This document shows, piece after piece, positions 8,014 to 16,031 of a stretch of DNA of 64,000 bases. The position numbers and the translations under genes are program-made. Positions within the stretch are counted from its first letter, which is position 1; each line of letters begins with the position of its first letter. Under the pieces are notes generated by a model. The model was not told where the DNA came from and ran no database searches. It was given only the letters and a program-made list of their open reading frames with translations. The stretch comes from DATDIC01 sp963764525 (GTDB taxonomy: Bacteria; Pseudomonadota; Alphaproteobacteria; Acetobacterales; Acetobacteraceae), in NCBI GenBank assembly GCA_963764525.1, contig CAVXTC010000016.1, forward strand, positions 1 through 64,000. The letters are read 5' to 3'.

Positions 8014-9186
8014 CCAGCCGACTTAGGCATTGACCGTTGCCCAGTCGCGTGTGCCGATGGAGCGGATGCGCTCGGGGTCATTGACCAGGAACATCCAGGC
8101 TTGCTTGCACGCCTCCAGAATGGCGTCGTAGCTGTCCCAGACACGGGCGCACAGTTTGTTGGCACGCAGGTAGGCCCAGACATTCTCCATCGGGTTCAGT
8201 TCGGGGGAATAGGGTGGCAAATGCAGCAGGACAATGTTGTCCGGCACGTTGAGTTCGCCGCCGGACTGGTGCCAGCCGGCGCCGTCGCAAATCAGCACCG
8301 CGCTGGCGCCTGGGGTGACCTGCGTGCTGATCTCCGCCAGATGCAGGTTCATGCACTCGGTGTTGGCAGCGGGCGTGATCATCGCCGCGCCGACCCCGCG
8401 GCCCGGGCAGATGGCACCGAACAGGTAGCGGTGTCGACGATTGTCGCGCACCATCGGGCGGGCGCGAGCCAATCGGCGCCCAGACATAGGCGTGTGTGCC
8501 CTTCTGCCCCACTCTGGCCTCATCCTGGAACCAGATCTCGACCGGCGTGCCGGCAGTCGTGCCGAGCAGAGCGTCTTTGAGAGAGGTGCTGAAGTTTTTT
8601 TAAAAGCCTCCTGCGCCGCCACGTCCCTCTTGGGATGAAACGGGCGTGGCTGCAGCCGCGTCAGTTGGAGCTTGCGCAGCCATTTGCCGATCGTGCGTTC
8701 GCTCACGGTCACCGAGAAGCGCCTGGCAACCTCCTCGCGCAGATCGACGCAGCGCCAACGCACGACCTGATGCTCTCGAGGTCGGGGCCGGCCACAACCA
8801 GCTCCCGCAGCTCGCTCATCTGCGCTTCGGTCAGCTTTGGCGCCGGGCCGGGGCTCGGCCGCGACACCAGGCCGACCACGCCGTCTCGTTGTAGCGGTGC
8901 ACCCAGTCGCGCAGGGTCTGTCGATCCATGCCCGCCGCCCGCGCTGCTTGCAGCCGCGAGGCGCCGTCCATCACCATCGCGATCGCCAGCAACCGCCGGC
9001 TTTGCCCGCTGTCCCGGCTCTGTGCCGCCAGCGCCCGAAGTTCTGCCGGCTTGTGGTTGGTACGTGCAATCTTCAAGGCCGCGCTCATCAGCCCCCCCAT
9101 CGCGGCGAATCGCCGCCCGACGGAGAGCGAATTCGTACTTCGCGCCTCTTGAGAAGACGTCGAGAGTTGAAGCCCGCGGCGGTCGG
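8014..9186 (-). mobile_element. IS630-family element A
   Basis: The ends CCAGCCGAC (8014-8022) and GCGGTCGG (9179-9186) are imperfect inverted repeats, each next to a TA (8012-8013 and 9187-9188), the target used by IS630. The end sequence also matches the element fragment at the left edge of the window. The single transposase frame is broken (see its own entry). Confidence 0.6.
8023..9100 (-). pseudogene. IS630-family transposase (element A), frame-broken
   Basis: From the start at 9100: MSAALKIARTNHKPAELRAL, the helix-turn-helix GMDRQTLRDWVHRYNE, then RWRCVDLREEVARRFSVTV in a second frame, HAYVWAPIGSR in a third, and the DDE part ICDGAGWHQSGG and LPPYSPELNPMENVWAY back in the second. An A7 run on the coding strand at about 8597-8603 lies where a -1 shift restores FKKNFSTSLKDALL. 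IS630 elements are known to use programmed frameshifting, so that one break may be natural. The other breaks near 8470, 8765 and 8835 are not. Confidence 0.8.
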
Positions 9187-9453
9187 TATAAGCGCCCTAT
9201 ATTTGTGTTACCTATGCAACCATCTGCAATTGGGCGGGTCAATCGATTAATATGGAAACACCTCACCTACACAAAGCCAACCCTCAATCGCCGGCCTAAT
9301 TTGAACCTAGACCCCCACCTGACGGTTACAGAAGCAATAAAAATAGGGGGATGAGGCGATGGCCGCGCCAGAGCCCATCTGGTCATCCATATGGCAGTCC
9401 CGCTGCCCGCCCAAACCGGACTTGACCGGCCGGCGTTGAGTGCCGGGACGCTA
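9101..9453. other. Gap between two IS630 elements; holds a diverged repeat fragment
   Basis: No gene. From 9187 to about 9338 the sequence carries GCGCCCTATAT, TATGCAACC, TCAATCGATTAAT, CACCTACACAAAG and CACCTGACGGTTAC. These match parts of 5659-5809, mostly in inverted order. This looks like a damaged further copy of that element. Confidence 0.45.
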
Positions 9454-9458
9454 GTCGC

Positions 9459-10615
9459 CTAAGTTGTCGATAACGTTGGGTATAGCCTCTTTAGTTTAAT
9501 GCGGGCGTCGGCGGTGGTGAACTGCCAATTTGCTTTGGTGTGGTTCTTGTTGCGATCGCCTTCCCAGGCGGCGACTTCCTCGATCAGGGTCTGCTTGTCG
9601 GGGATGCGCCGATCGAGGCACTGAGACGACACGACACCAAGTTCGGACTCAGCCATGTCCAGCCAACTTCCGTGCTTGGGAGTGTAGTGCCACTCGAACC
9701 GCTCGACGAGCCGACGTGCCTCGGCGGCGGGGAAAGCTTCATAGAGTGACGCCGGTTTGTGGGTGTTGAGATTGTCCTGCACGGGTACGATCTTTGAGAC
9801 GTTGGGGAAGTGCTTGTCCGACAGGTCTTTGAGAATCTGCGCGTAATCGACGGCGGTGTGGCGATCCGTCACCTCGACATGGCGCCAGCCCTCCAGCGGC
9901 GCGAACATCATGAACAGGTTGGCCGTCCCGTTGCGTTGGTACTGGTAATCGTAGCGCTTGGGGCGTCCTGGCTTGGCTGGGATCGGCACCCGCGTCTCAG
10001 AGATGAGTTGCTTCGAGGTCTCGTCCAGGCAGACCACGGGGCGATCCGGATCGTGCGGCCGGTGATAAACCTCGAGCACGTCTTCCATGCCCGCTACGAA
10101 TGCCGCGTTGGCATCCGGCGGGATGACCCATTGCTCTTTCAGGTGCGGTTTAAGGATGTTTTTTTGAACTCCGCCCAATCGTGTTGTCGCTGACCGGGCA
10201 ACGATGTTCAGTTCCACGACCTTGTCTTCCAGCAGACGCAACGTCCATCTTACGCGCCCCTTGGGCGGCTCCGAACAGGCCAGCGCGGTTAGTTTGGCCT
10301 CCGCGGCACCATCGAAGATGTGCTGCCTGGCCGAGGCGGGCGAGCGCTTTGGGGTCAGCACGGCCTCGAACCCTTCTTCGACCAGTTGCTGACGAACTCG
10401 CGCGACAGTCACCAGGGCGGTGTCAGCGCCGCAGCGATCCGGCTGTCGCTCCATCCTTCCCCTGCCTCGCCTGCATCGGCCTTCAACAAGATGCGCGCCC
10501 TGGTCAACTTCCGCGCCGGGTGCTTGCCACTCTGGATCAGGGCATTCAGACGCTCGCGCTCTCCCGCACTGAGCTTCACGACATACTTCTTTACGGCGAT
10601 CTCTTTCGCGGCCAC
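9459..10615 (-). pseudogene. IS630-family transposase (element B), frame-broken
   Basis: The start at 10615 reads MAAKEIAVKKYVVKLSAGER with a helix-turn-helix region ending WSDSRIAAAL. The frame changes near 10430, then VRQQLVEEGFEAVLTPKRS follows. The catalytic part shows VVCLDETSKQL, VQDNLNTH and HYTPKHGSWLDMAESELG, the Asp, Asp and Glu blocks of the DDE triad. Two near-compensating shifts bracket 10158-10195; a VSDNTIGR block sits in the alternate frame there, next to an A7 run on the coding strand. The product would be inactive as written. Confidence 0.82.
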
Positions 10616-10620
10616 GAATT

Positions 10621-10645
10621 GGCTCCGTCGTTACGTTACGGAGCC
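10621..10645 (+). repeat. Perfect 8-bp stem hairpin upstream of transposase B
   Basis: GGCTCCGT and ACGGAGCC pair exactly around a 9-base loop just upstream of the transposase start and inside the right end of element B. It could shield the transposase gene from outside transcription or act in end recognition. The role is inferred only. Confidence 0.5.
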
Positions 10646-10759
10646 ATCGATTTGGACATCCTGCCCAATGTCAATGACGTGGCGCTAGCGATGGCACAAG
10701 CCGTGCCGGACCGCGATCAGGCAACCGACCCCGGCAGCCGGCCCCCATCCGGCAGTCAG

Positions 10760-11297
10760 ACCACGCCTGACCCGAACCTGACCTCCCACCATCCGGTTAT
10801 ACATGCAACCAACATAGGAGTATGTGATACGATTATCCACGCCTGGAACCGAGCCGGGTCCGCCCCGATGCGATAGGGCGACTACTCGGTAGCAGCAAGC
10901 CGCTCAGTCAAAGCTACTACTCGGTAGTAGCCCCGAGCACGCGAACCAAAGCCCGACCCGCCGCGCAGGGTAGGCCCTGCCTCAACGCAACTGCGACCCA
11001 TTCGCGACCGGAACAGCCCCGGACCCCGCCAGCCCCCAACCTGTAGCGCCCATCAGCCCACATCCCGAGCCGCGCCCAAAGCAGCCCTGCCGCCCCTCAC
11101 ACCCCTCCCGAACCACCCGCCGCGCCTCACCCGCGGAGCCAACCCTGCCGCCCCTCACGTAGAAGCCCGCAACAAGCGTCTGGGCAGAACCCCGGCAACG
11201 GCCCGGCCCCGCGCACCGTCGGGTTGCGCAGCGAAGGCATGGCTGGGCATGAAGCTATGCACGCAGCGGCTGAGTAGACTGCGTAGACGTAATCCGT
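10760..11297 (-). repeat. Right copy (B) of the ~0.5-kb inverted repeat
   Basis: The reverse complement matches 5198-5690, for example AGCCGCTGCGTGCATAGCT (11254-11272), GGGGCGGCAGGGTTGG, CTGCGCGGCGGGTCGGG (about 10954-10970) and GCGGCTTGCTGCTACC (10888-10903). Copy B has about 45 extra bases in the middle relative to A. With 10646-10759 and 11298-11415, where I see no gene, it fills the gap between element B and the hydroxyacid dehydrogenase. Confidence 0.8.
10876..10933 (-). repeat. Long hairpin inside repeat copy B
   Basis: Arms 10876-10896 and 10913-10933 pair at 16 of 21 positions around a 16-base loop, the counterpart of 5535-5592. Each arm itself contains a CTACT-AGTAG mini-palindrome. 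Confidence 0.6.
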
Positions 11298-11415
11298 TGC
11301 GATCGCAGCAAGTGGGTGCGGTTAAGCGTGGGGGTGGTGAATACCGTCCCGCATTCTCATGTCAGCCGATGTCACATCGCGATTCAGCCTCCCATCTCCC
11401 CAGTCACCGGAAAAA

Positions 11416-12423
11416 TCAAAAATCCTCCGGCGCAATCACGTTCTGCGGGGAAGGCCCCAGCAGCGCCGCCCGCATCGTCTCCGCGCCCTTGACCCGGATA
11501 TCCTCCCAAGCTTCCGCATCGTGAAACGCCGAGTGCGGCGTGATGATCAACCGCCCCTCGACCCAAGCCTCCCGCGCCCGATACGCCCGGATCAGCTCCG
11601 GCACCGGCTCGACCGGCGGCTCCACCGGCACCACGTCCAGCCCAACTCCTGCCAGATGGCCGGCTCGCAACAGCTTCGCCAGCGCGTCGATCTCGATGAT
11701 CGGCCCGCGCGCCGTGTTCACCACGACCGCGCCGGCCGGCAGCAGCAACAGCTCCGGCAAACCCAGCATTCCGCGCGTTTCCGGCGTCAACGGCGCATGC
11801 ACGGACAGCACATCCGCCTGCCCCAGCAGCTCCGCCAGAGTGGCCGCCCGGGCGATCCCCAACGCCAGCTCCGTCCCGTTCGGGCGATACGGGTCGAAGA
11901 ACGCCACGCGGAACCCGAACGCCTTGGCCCGCAAGGCCACCGCGGTGCCGATCCGCCCCAGCCCGAGCACCCCGAACCCCTGCACGCCGGATCGCCGGAT
12001 CAGCGGATCGAACACCGCCTTCCATGGCGCAGCAGGCTCCTGCCGCTGCCATTCATGGTGCAGCAGAAGCCCCCTGCGAAGCGCCAGGACCAGCGCCATG
12101 GCGTGATCGGCCACCTCCGTGGTGCCGTAATCCGGCACGTTGCAGACCATGACCTGCCGCTCGGCCGCGGCTTTGCGGTCGATCCCATCGTACCCGACGC
12201 CCATGCGGCAGACCACACGCAGCCGGGTAAACCGCGCCAGATCCGCCGCGGAGACGCGCTGGCGCAGGATCATCAGCCCGTCAGCCGCGGCGCAATCGGC
12301 GTCCGACAGCTCGGCGATCGCCCGCGTGTCGCGTACCAGCACGCGGACATCCGGGCCGTAGATGCGCCGCTCCACGCTGTCGTCCGGGTAGTTGTTTTCG
12401 GGATAGAGCACCGTCCAGGTCAT
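11416..12423 (-). CDS. D-2-hydroxyacid dehydrogenase (C-terminal-binding-protein-like)
   Basis: 335 residues, intact. The NAD-dependent family reduces 2-oxo acids or oxidises D-2-hydroxy acids. The Rossmann motif GVLGLGRIGTAVALRAKAFG lies near residues 152-171, the catalytic Arg in VVNTARGPIIE, the Glu in the following helix and the catalytic His in ITPHSAFHD. The N-terminal catalytic half ends in VGYDGID, typical of the phosphoglycerate dehydrogenase/CtBP branch. ATG at 12421-12423 has GAGGCGGA about 5 bases upstream. It is divergent from the TPP enzyme across 142 bases that must hold both promoters. The substrate cannot be told from sequence. Confidence 0.85.
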   Translation of the reverse strand: MTWTVLYPENNYPDDSVERRIYGPDVRVLVRDTRAIAELSDADCAAADGLMILRQRVSAADLARFTRLRVVCRMGVGYDGIDRKAAAERQVMVCNVPDYGTTEVADHAMALVLALRRGLLLHHEWQRQEPAAPWKAVFDPLIRRSGVQGFGVLGLGRIGTAVALRAKAFGFRVAFFDPYRPNGTELALGIARAATLAELLGQADVLSVHAPLTPETRGMLGLPELLLLPAGAVVVNTARGPIIEIDALAKLLRAGHLAGVGLDVVPVEPPVEPVPELIRAYRAREAWVEGRLIITPHSAFHDAEAWEDIRVKGAETMRAALLGPSPQNVIAPEDF

Positions 12424-12565
12424 CCGTTCCGCCTCGATCGTTCTGCGATGAACGGTTCTGCCCGCGCGGACGCGCCCCGGCAACCCGCCTGTTGCCCCGG
12501 ATCGGCCCGGCGGGCAGTCTGCCAGCGGAAGGGACATCCCCACGCCACCCGGAGCGAAAACACCC

Positions 12566-14104
12566 ATGAACGGCGCCGAATCCCTCGTGCATACGCTGCT
12601 GGCCAGCGGCGTGGACACCTGTTTTTCCAATCCCGGCACGTCGGAGATGCATTTCGTCGCCGCGCTCGACCGGATTCCCGGCATGCACTGCGTGCTGGGC
12701 CTGTTCGAGGGCGTGGTCACCGGCGCCGCCGACGGCTACGCGCGCATGGCCGGCAGGCCGGCCGCCACGCTGCTGCATTGCGGGCCGGGACTGGCCAACG
12801 GGTTGGCCAATCTGCACAACGCGCGCCGGGCCTCCACACCGATCGTCAACATCGTCGGCGACCAGGCCACCTATCATCGCCCGCTGGACGCGCCGCTGAC
12901 CGCCGATACCGAGGGCTGGGCACGGCCGGTCTCGGCCTGGGTCCGCACAGCCACCGAGTCCGCGATCGTCGGTCGCGATGCTGCTGCCGCGGTGCAGGCC
13001 GCGCGCATCGCGCCCGGGCAGATCGCCACGCTGATCCTGCCCGCCGACACCGCCTGGACCGAGGGCGGCATCGTCGCGCAGCCACTGGCGCCCCCTGCCC
13101 GTCCCCAGGCCGATCCCAGCCAAATCACGGTCGCCGCCCGGGTGCTGCGCCGGCACGAACCGACGCTGATGCTGCTCGGCGGCGACGCGCTGCGCGCCGA
13201 GCCGCTGGAAACCGCGCACCGCATCGCCGCGGCCACCGGCGCGAAGCTGATGGCACTGGGCTCGAACGCGCGGACGGCCCGCGGCCAAGGCCGGGTGCCG
13301 GTCAACCGCATCCCGTATCCGGTCGATCAGGCCGTGAAAGCGCTGGCCGAGTTCCGCCACGTCATCCTGGTCGGCTGTCGCAAGCCGGTGATTTTCTTTG
13401 CGTACCCCGGCAAGCCCGGCACGCCGGTGCCACCGGACGCCGAGCTGCACATCCTGGCGCGCCCCGAACAGGATCCCGCCGACGCACTGGCCCGGCTGGC
13501 CGACGAACTGGCCGCTTCCGCTGTCGCCCTGCCGGATCCCGGCCCGCTCGCCGAGCCGGCCCGTGGTGCGCTGACGCCGGAGAACGTGGCCCGCTCGCTG
13601 GCCGCGCTATTGCCGGAGCAGGCAGTCGTGGCCGACGAGGCCGTCACCTTCGGCCGCGGTTTCTTCCCGGCGACCTACAGCGCGGCGCCGCATGACTGGC
13701 TGCAAGTGACCGGCGGCGCAATCGGCGGAGGACCACCTCTGGCCACCGGAGCCGCCGTGGGCGCGCCGGGCCGCCGCGTGGTGAACCTGCAGGCGGACGG
13801 CTCGGCCATGTACACGCTGCAGGCACTGTGGACTCAGGCGCGCGAGCGGCTGGATGTGACGACGGTGCTGTTCTCCAACCGCAAATACGCGATCCTGATC
13901 GGCGAACTGGCGAATGTCGGGGCCAATCCGGGACGCACCGCGATGGACATGCTGGACCTGGGCAACCCGGACCTGAACTGGGTCGGCCTGGCGAAGGCGA
14001 TGGGCGTCGAAGCGGCCCGCGCCGAGAGCTGCGAGGCGTTCGGGGATCTGTTCGCGCAATCGGTGGGCCGCCGCGGACCGTTTTTGATCGAGATGGTCGT
14101 GTAA
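12566..14104 (+). CDS. Thiamine diphosphate-dependent acetolactate synthase-like enzyme
   Basis: 512 residues, intact. The N-terminal Pyr domain has the cofactor-activating Glu in LGLFEGVVTGAADGYARM. The C-terminal PP domain has the TPP/Mg motif QADGSAMYT followed about 25 residues later by the FSNRKYAIL Asn. A central domain with VILVGCRKPVIFFAYPGKPG lacks a clear FAD signature. The family, often annotated as acetolactate synthase large subunit IlvX or benzoylformate decarboxylase-like, is distinct from true IlvB and stands without an IlvH partner here. The exact reaction is unknown. The divergent hydroxyacid dehydrogenase may act on a 2-oxo acid made or used by it. Confidence 0.82.
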   Translation: MNGAESLVHTLLASGVDTCFSNPGTSEMHFVAALDRIPGMHCVLGLFEGVVTGAADGYARMAGRPAATLLHCGPGLANGLANLHNARRASTPIVNIVGDQATYHRPLDAPLTADTEGWARPVSAWVRTATESAIVGRDAAAAVQAARIAPGQIATLILPADTAWTEGGIVAQPLAPPARPQADPSQITVAARVLRRHEPTLMLLGGDALRAEPLETAHRIAAATGAKLMALGSNARTARGQGRVPVNRIPYPVDQAVKALAEFRHVILVGCRKPVIFFAYPGKPGTPVPPDAELHILARPEQDPADALARLADELAASAVALPDPGPLAEPARGALTPENVARSLAALLPEQAVVADEAVTFGRGFFPATYSAAPHDWLQVTGGAIGGGPPLATGAAVGAPGRRVVNLQADGSAMYTLQALWTQARERLDVTTVLFSNRKYAILIGELANVGANPGRTAMDMLDLGNPDLNWVGLAKAMGVEAARAESCEAFGDLFAQSVGRRGPFLIEMVV

Positions 14105-14251
14105 GCCGATGCACGTCGGGCTTGCATGCCGCAGCTCCGGCGAGGCCCCGGAACGTGCAGTGGCCGGTTTGGCGAAGCGTACATCCGGCGGCGGCCTCGC
14201 TGCCATGCGGACAGATATAAAGCGGATTTTCGCGTCCCGGATCTGCCCTCC

Positions 14252-14460
14252 GGCGTTAGAGATCGGTTCATCAATCAGGCCGGCCGCTCCGATCGGGCTG
14301 ATTTACATCGCATTCTTGCGCCGGGCGGCGATGTACATCTGGCGTTAGAGATTTGTTCATGAATCGGACCGGGCGTCGTGATCGGGTTGATGTACATCGC
14401 GTTGTTGCGCGGCGCGGTGATGTACATCTGGCGTTGGGGATTCGTTAACGAATCGGGACT
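14252..14460. repeat. 89-bp tandem repeat, about 2.3 copies, with GATGTACATC palindromes
   Basis: GGCGTTAGAGAT-type unit starts occur at 14252, 14341 and 14430, exactly 89 bases apart. Each unit has a TTGTTCATGAATCGG-like block and two copies of the 10-base palindrome GATGTACATC (14330, 14387 and 14418; 14301 has one change). The third unit is partial and diverges after about 14465. The rest of the 14105-14611 gap shows no gene. The repeated palindromes could be operator sites for a dimeric regulator. Confidence 0.75.
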
Positions 14461-14611
14461 GGCCGTCGGCGGCGGCGCCGACGTGGACGGCAACGTCCGG
14501 GGGTTCATCCGGCGTCAGGGGATCGGCAGGAATTCCCGGCCGCCGCGCATGGCGTTAAAATGCCCCCCGGATTTCGGAAGCAGAGGGCATGCTGACAGGA
14601 GCGCTTCGGAC

Positions 14612-15178
14612 ATGACCGCCTTGCCTCGTCCACTGACCCTCGAGGGGTTCCTGGACTGGGAGCGCCGGCAGGATCTTCGTTACGAGTTCGATGGATTTCG
14701 GGCAGTGGCGATGACCGGCGGATCGGTCGCGCATTCGGTGATCGCGACGAATCTGGTACGGGCTCTGGAGGATCGGCTGCGCGCTTCAGGCTGCCGCGCA
14801 TTCCGCGGCGATCTCAAGATCGAGGTCGCCGGGCGTGTGCGGTACCCGGACGCGGTGGTGACGTGTTCACCGGTGGCTTCAAGCGCCGATATCATACCGG
14901 ATCCGGTCGTGGTATTCGAGGTCATCTCATCGACTACGGCAGGTACCGATCGGATCACCAAGAACAATGAATACCGCGCTACGCCCTCGATCCGACGCTA
15001 TGTGATGCTGGAACAGGACCGGATAGCGGCGACGGTGTTCCTCCGGGATGGTGACGACTGGGTGGGACACGTTGTCACCAATGAAACCACGCTGGCACTG
15101 CCGGAGCTTGGCATCGAGCTGCCATTCGCGGAGCTGTACGCCGGGGTGGGGCTGGCGGAGCAGGAAACGGACGACTGA
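14612..15178 (+). CDS. Uma2 family endonuclease-fold protein (DUF820)
   Basis: 188 residues. The restriction-endonuclease-like fold is seen from YEFDGFRAVAMTGGSVAHS near the N-terminus, then the core RYPDAVVTCSP and VVVFEVISSTT with the Asp, Glu and Lys (RITKNNEYR) of a PD-(D/E)xK site. A hydrophobic ELGIELPFAELY end is typical. The family is widespread, often in many copies per genome, with no proven physiological role. ATG 14612 fits the usual start of the family. It stands alone, downstream of the tandem repeat. Confidence 0.85.
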   Translation: MTALPRPLTLEGFLDWERRQDLRYEFDGFRAVAMTGGSVAHSVIATNLVRALEDRLRASGCRAFRGDLKIEVAGRVRYPDAVVTCSPVASSADIIPDPVVVFEVISSTTAGTDRITKNNEYRATPSIRRYVMLEQDRIAATVFLRDGDDWVGHVVTNETTLALPELGIELPFAELYAGVGLAEQETDD

Positions 15179-15196
15179 TCCGGTGCCGCCGAACTC

Positions 15197-15379
15197 GTGG
15201 CGCATTCTTCTGGCTTGCGGAACGGTCGCGGATTGGGCGACAACCTGCTCATGCTGCCTTCGACCGTGATGGAACCACTGCGGGCAGACTGGGACGGCGC
15301 GAAGATCGCGGCAATGCTGGAGGCGCTGGTCGCGATGGGCCAGGCCCGCCACGCCGCCGGTGGCCGGTATGTCACCTGA
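15197..15379 (+). other. Possible remnant ending in a methyltransferase-like C-terminus
   Basis: A 60-residue frame ends in WDGAKIAAMLEALVAMGQARHAAGGRYV. Such tails occur at the end of some class I DNA methyltransferases, but there is no catalytic part here and no good start. The remaining bases between 15179 and 15469 carry nothing else I can identify. Confidence 0.25.
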
Positions 15380-15469
15380 CGGGCGCCGCTGACTGTGCGA
15401 TGCTATCGGCGAGAGGGGGTTCCCGGTGCGGCACCCCCAGCCTGAACGATGCTGCTGGAGACAAAACAC

Positions 15470-15712
15470 ATGCGGACTTACGTGATTGCGTTCCTTGCGC
15501 TCGCGGCGTTGGCCGCGCCGAGGGTAACCTCGGCTGCCACGACGGCGCCCGTCGTGGTTCAGGCGAACCATGATCCTGCCGTGACCGATGTGTATTATTA
15601 TAACGGACGGCACTATCCCTACCGTCACAATGGACGGTACTATCCGTATTCCTACAACCATCACTACTATAATCATCGGTATTGGCAGCACGGACGGTGG
15701 TACTATTACTGA
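15470..15712 (+). CDS. Small secreted Tyr/His/Arg-rich protein
   Basis: 80 residues. A clear signal peptide (MRTYVIAFLALAALAAPRVTSA, cut after the alanine-rich end) is followed by a mature part dominated by Tyr, His, Asn and Arg (VYYYNGRHYPYRHNGRYYPY and HHYYNHRYW). I chose ATG 15470 because GGAG lies 9 bases upstream; the in-frame ATG at 15449 would put extra residues before the signal. No domain is recognised. Similar short Tyr/His-rich periplasmic proteins are common in this group. Metal or surface binding is only a guess. Confidence 0.7.
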   Translation: MRTYVIAFLALAALAAPRVTSAATTAPVVVQANHDPAVTDVYYYNGRHYPYRHNGRYYPYSYNHHYYNHRYWQHGRWYYY

Positions 15713-16031
15713 ACATCCCGGTTCGCGTGTTGGCGCCACATATAGCCGAACGGGAACGCGGGCCTTGACCCAGCCATCCGACGCACGGTCCTGGTGTGGG
15801 CGTTGCGTTGGGTGCGTGGGCCAGGCCCGTGCATGACGGCCGGGCGGACTGTGATGTGCGGGCCTGCGTTTCGCGGCACGGCGGCAGGGGGCGCGGTTTT
15901 CACCGCTGGTATCGCAGCGGTGATCCGGGATTTCGACCCGTACCGTGCGAGACCCCACCCCCTGCCCCCTCCCACAAGGGGAGGGGGAAACCGGCTCTCC
16001 CTGACACCTTCTCACCGGACGAGAGGGAAGG
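15713..16031. other. Intergenic, with a G/C palindrome
   Basis: No gene is seen in 319 bases. At 15964-15987 CCCCCTCCC and GGGAGGGGG pair around a short loop (ACAAG core), the same unit as in 49483-49571. It lies just after the downstream ABC gene's stop and could serve as its terminator or be a dispersed repeat. Confidence 0.5.

Larger units (their letters stand above)
9454..10685 (-). mobile_element. IS630-family element B
   Basis: About 1.23 kb. Both ends lie at a CTAG whose central TA (9452-9453, 10686-10687) would be the duplicated target. Terminal sequences are imperfect inverted repeats: GTCGATAACGTTGGG at 9466-9480 against CCCAATGTCAATGACG near 10664-10679. It is a different IS630 subgroup from element A. 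The element abuts inverted repeat copy B and appears to cut off its inner end. Confidence 0.6.

Noticed and set aside
11359..13695. Very long open frame (778 codons) on the plus strand
   Set aside because: It runs antisense to the hydroxyacid dehydrogenase and out of frame through the TPP enzyme, both with full motifs. Its product is Arg/Pro/His-rich with no domain, typical of a high-GC shadow.
14252..14460. CRISPR array
   Set aside because: The unit is 89 bases, with no separate conserved repeat and variable spacers, and only about 2.3 copies; no cas genes.
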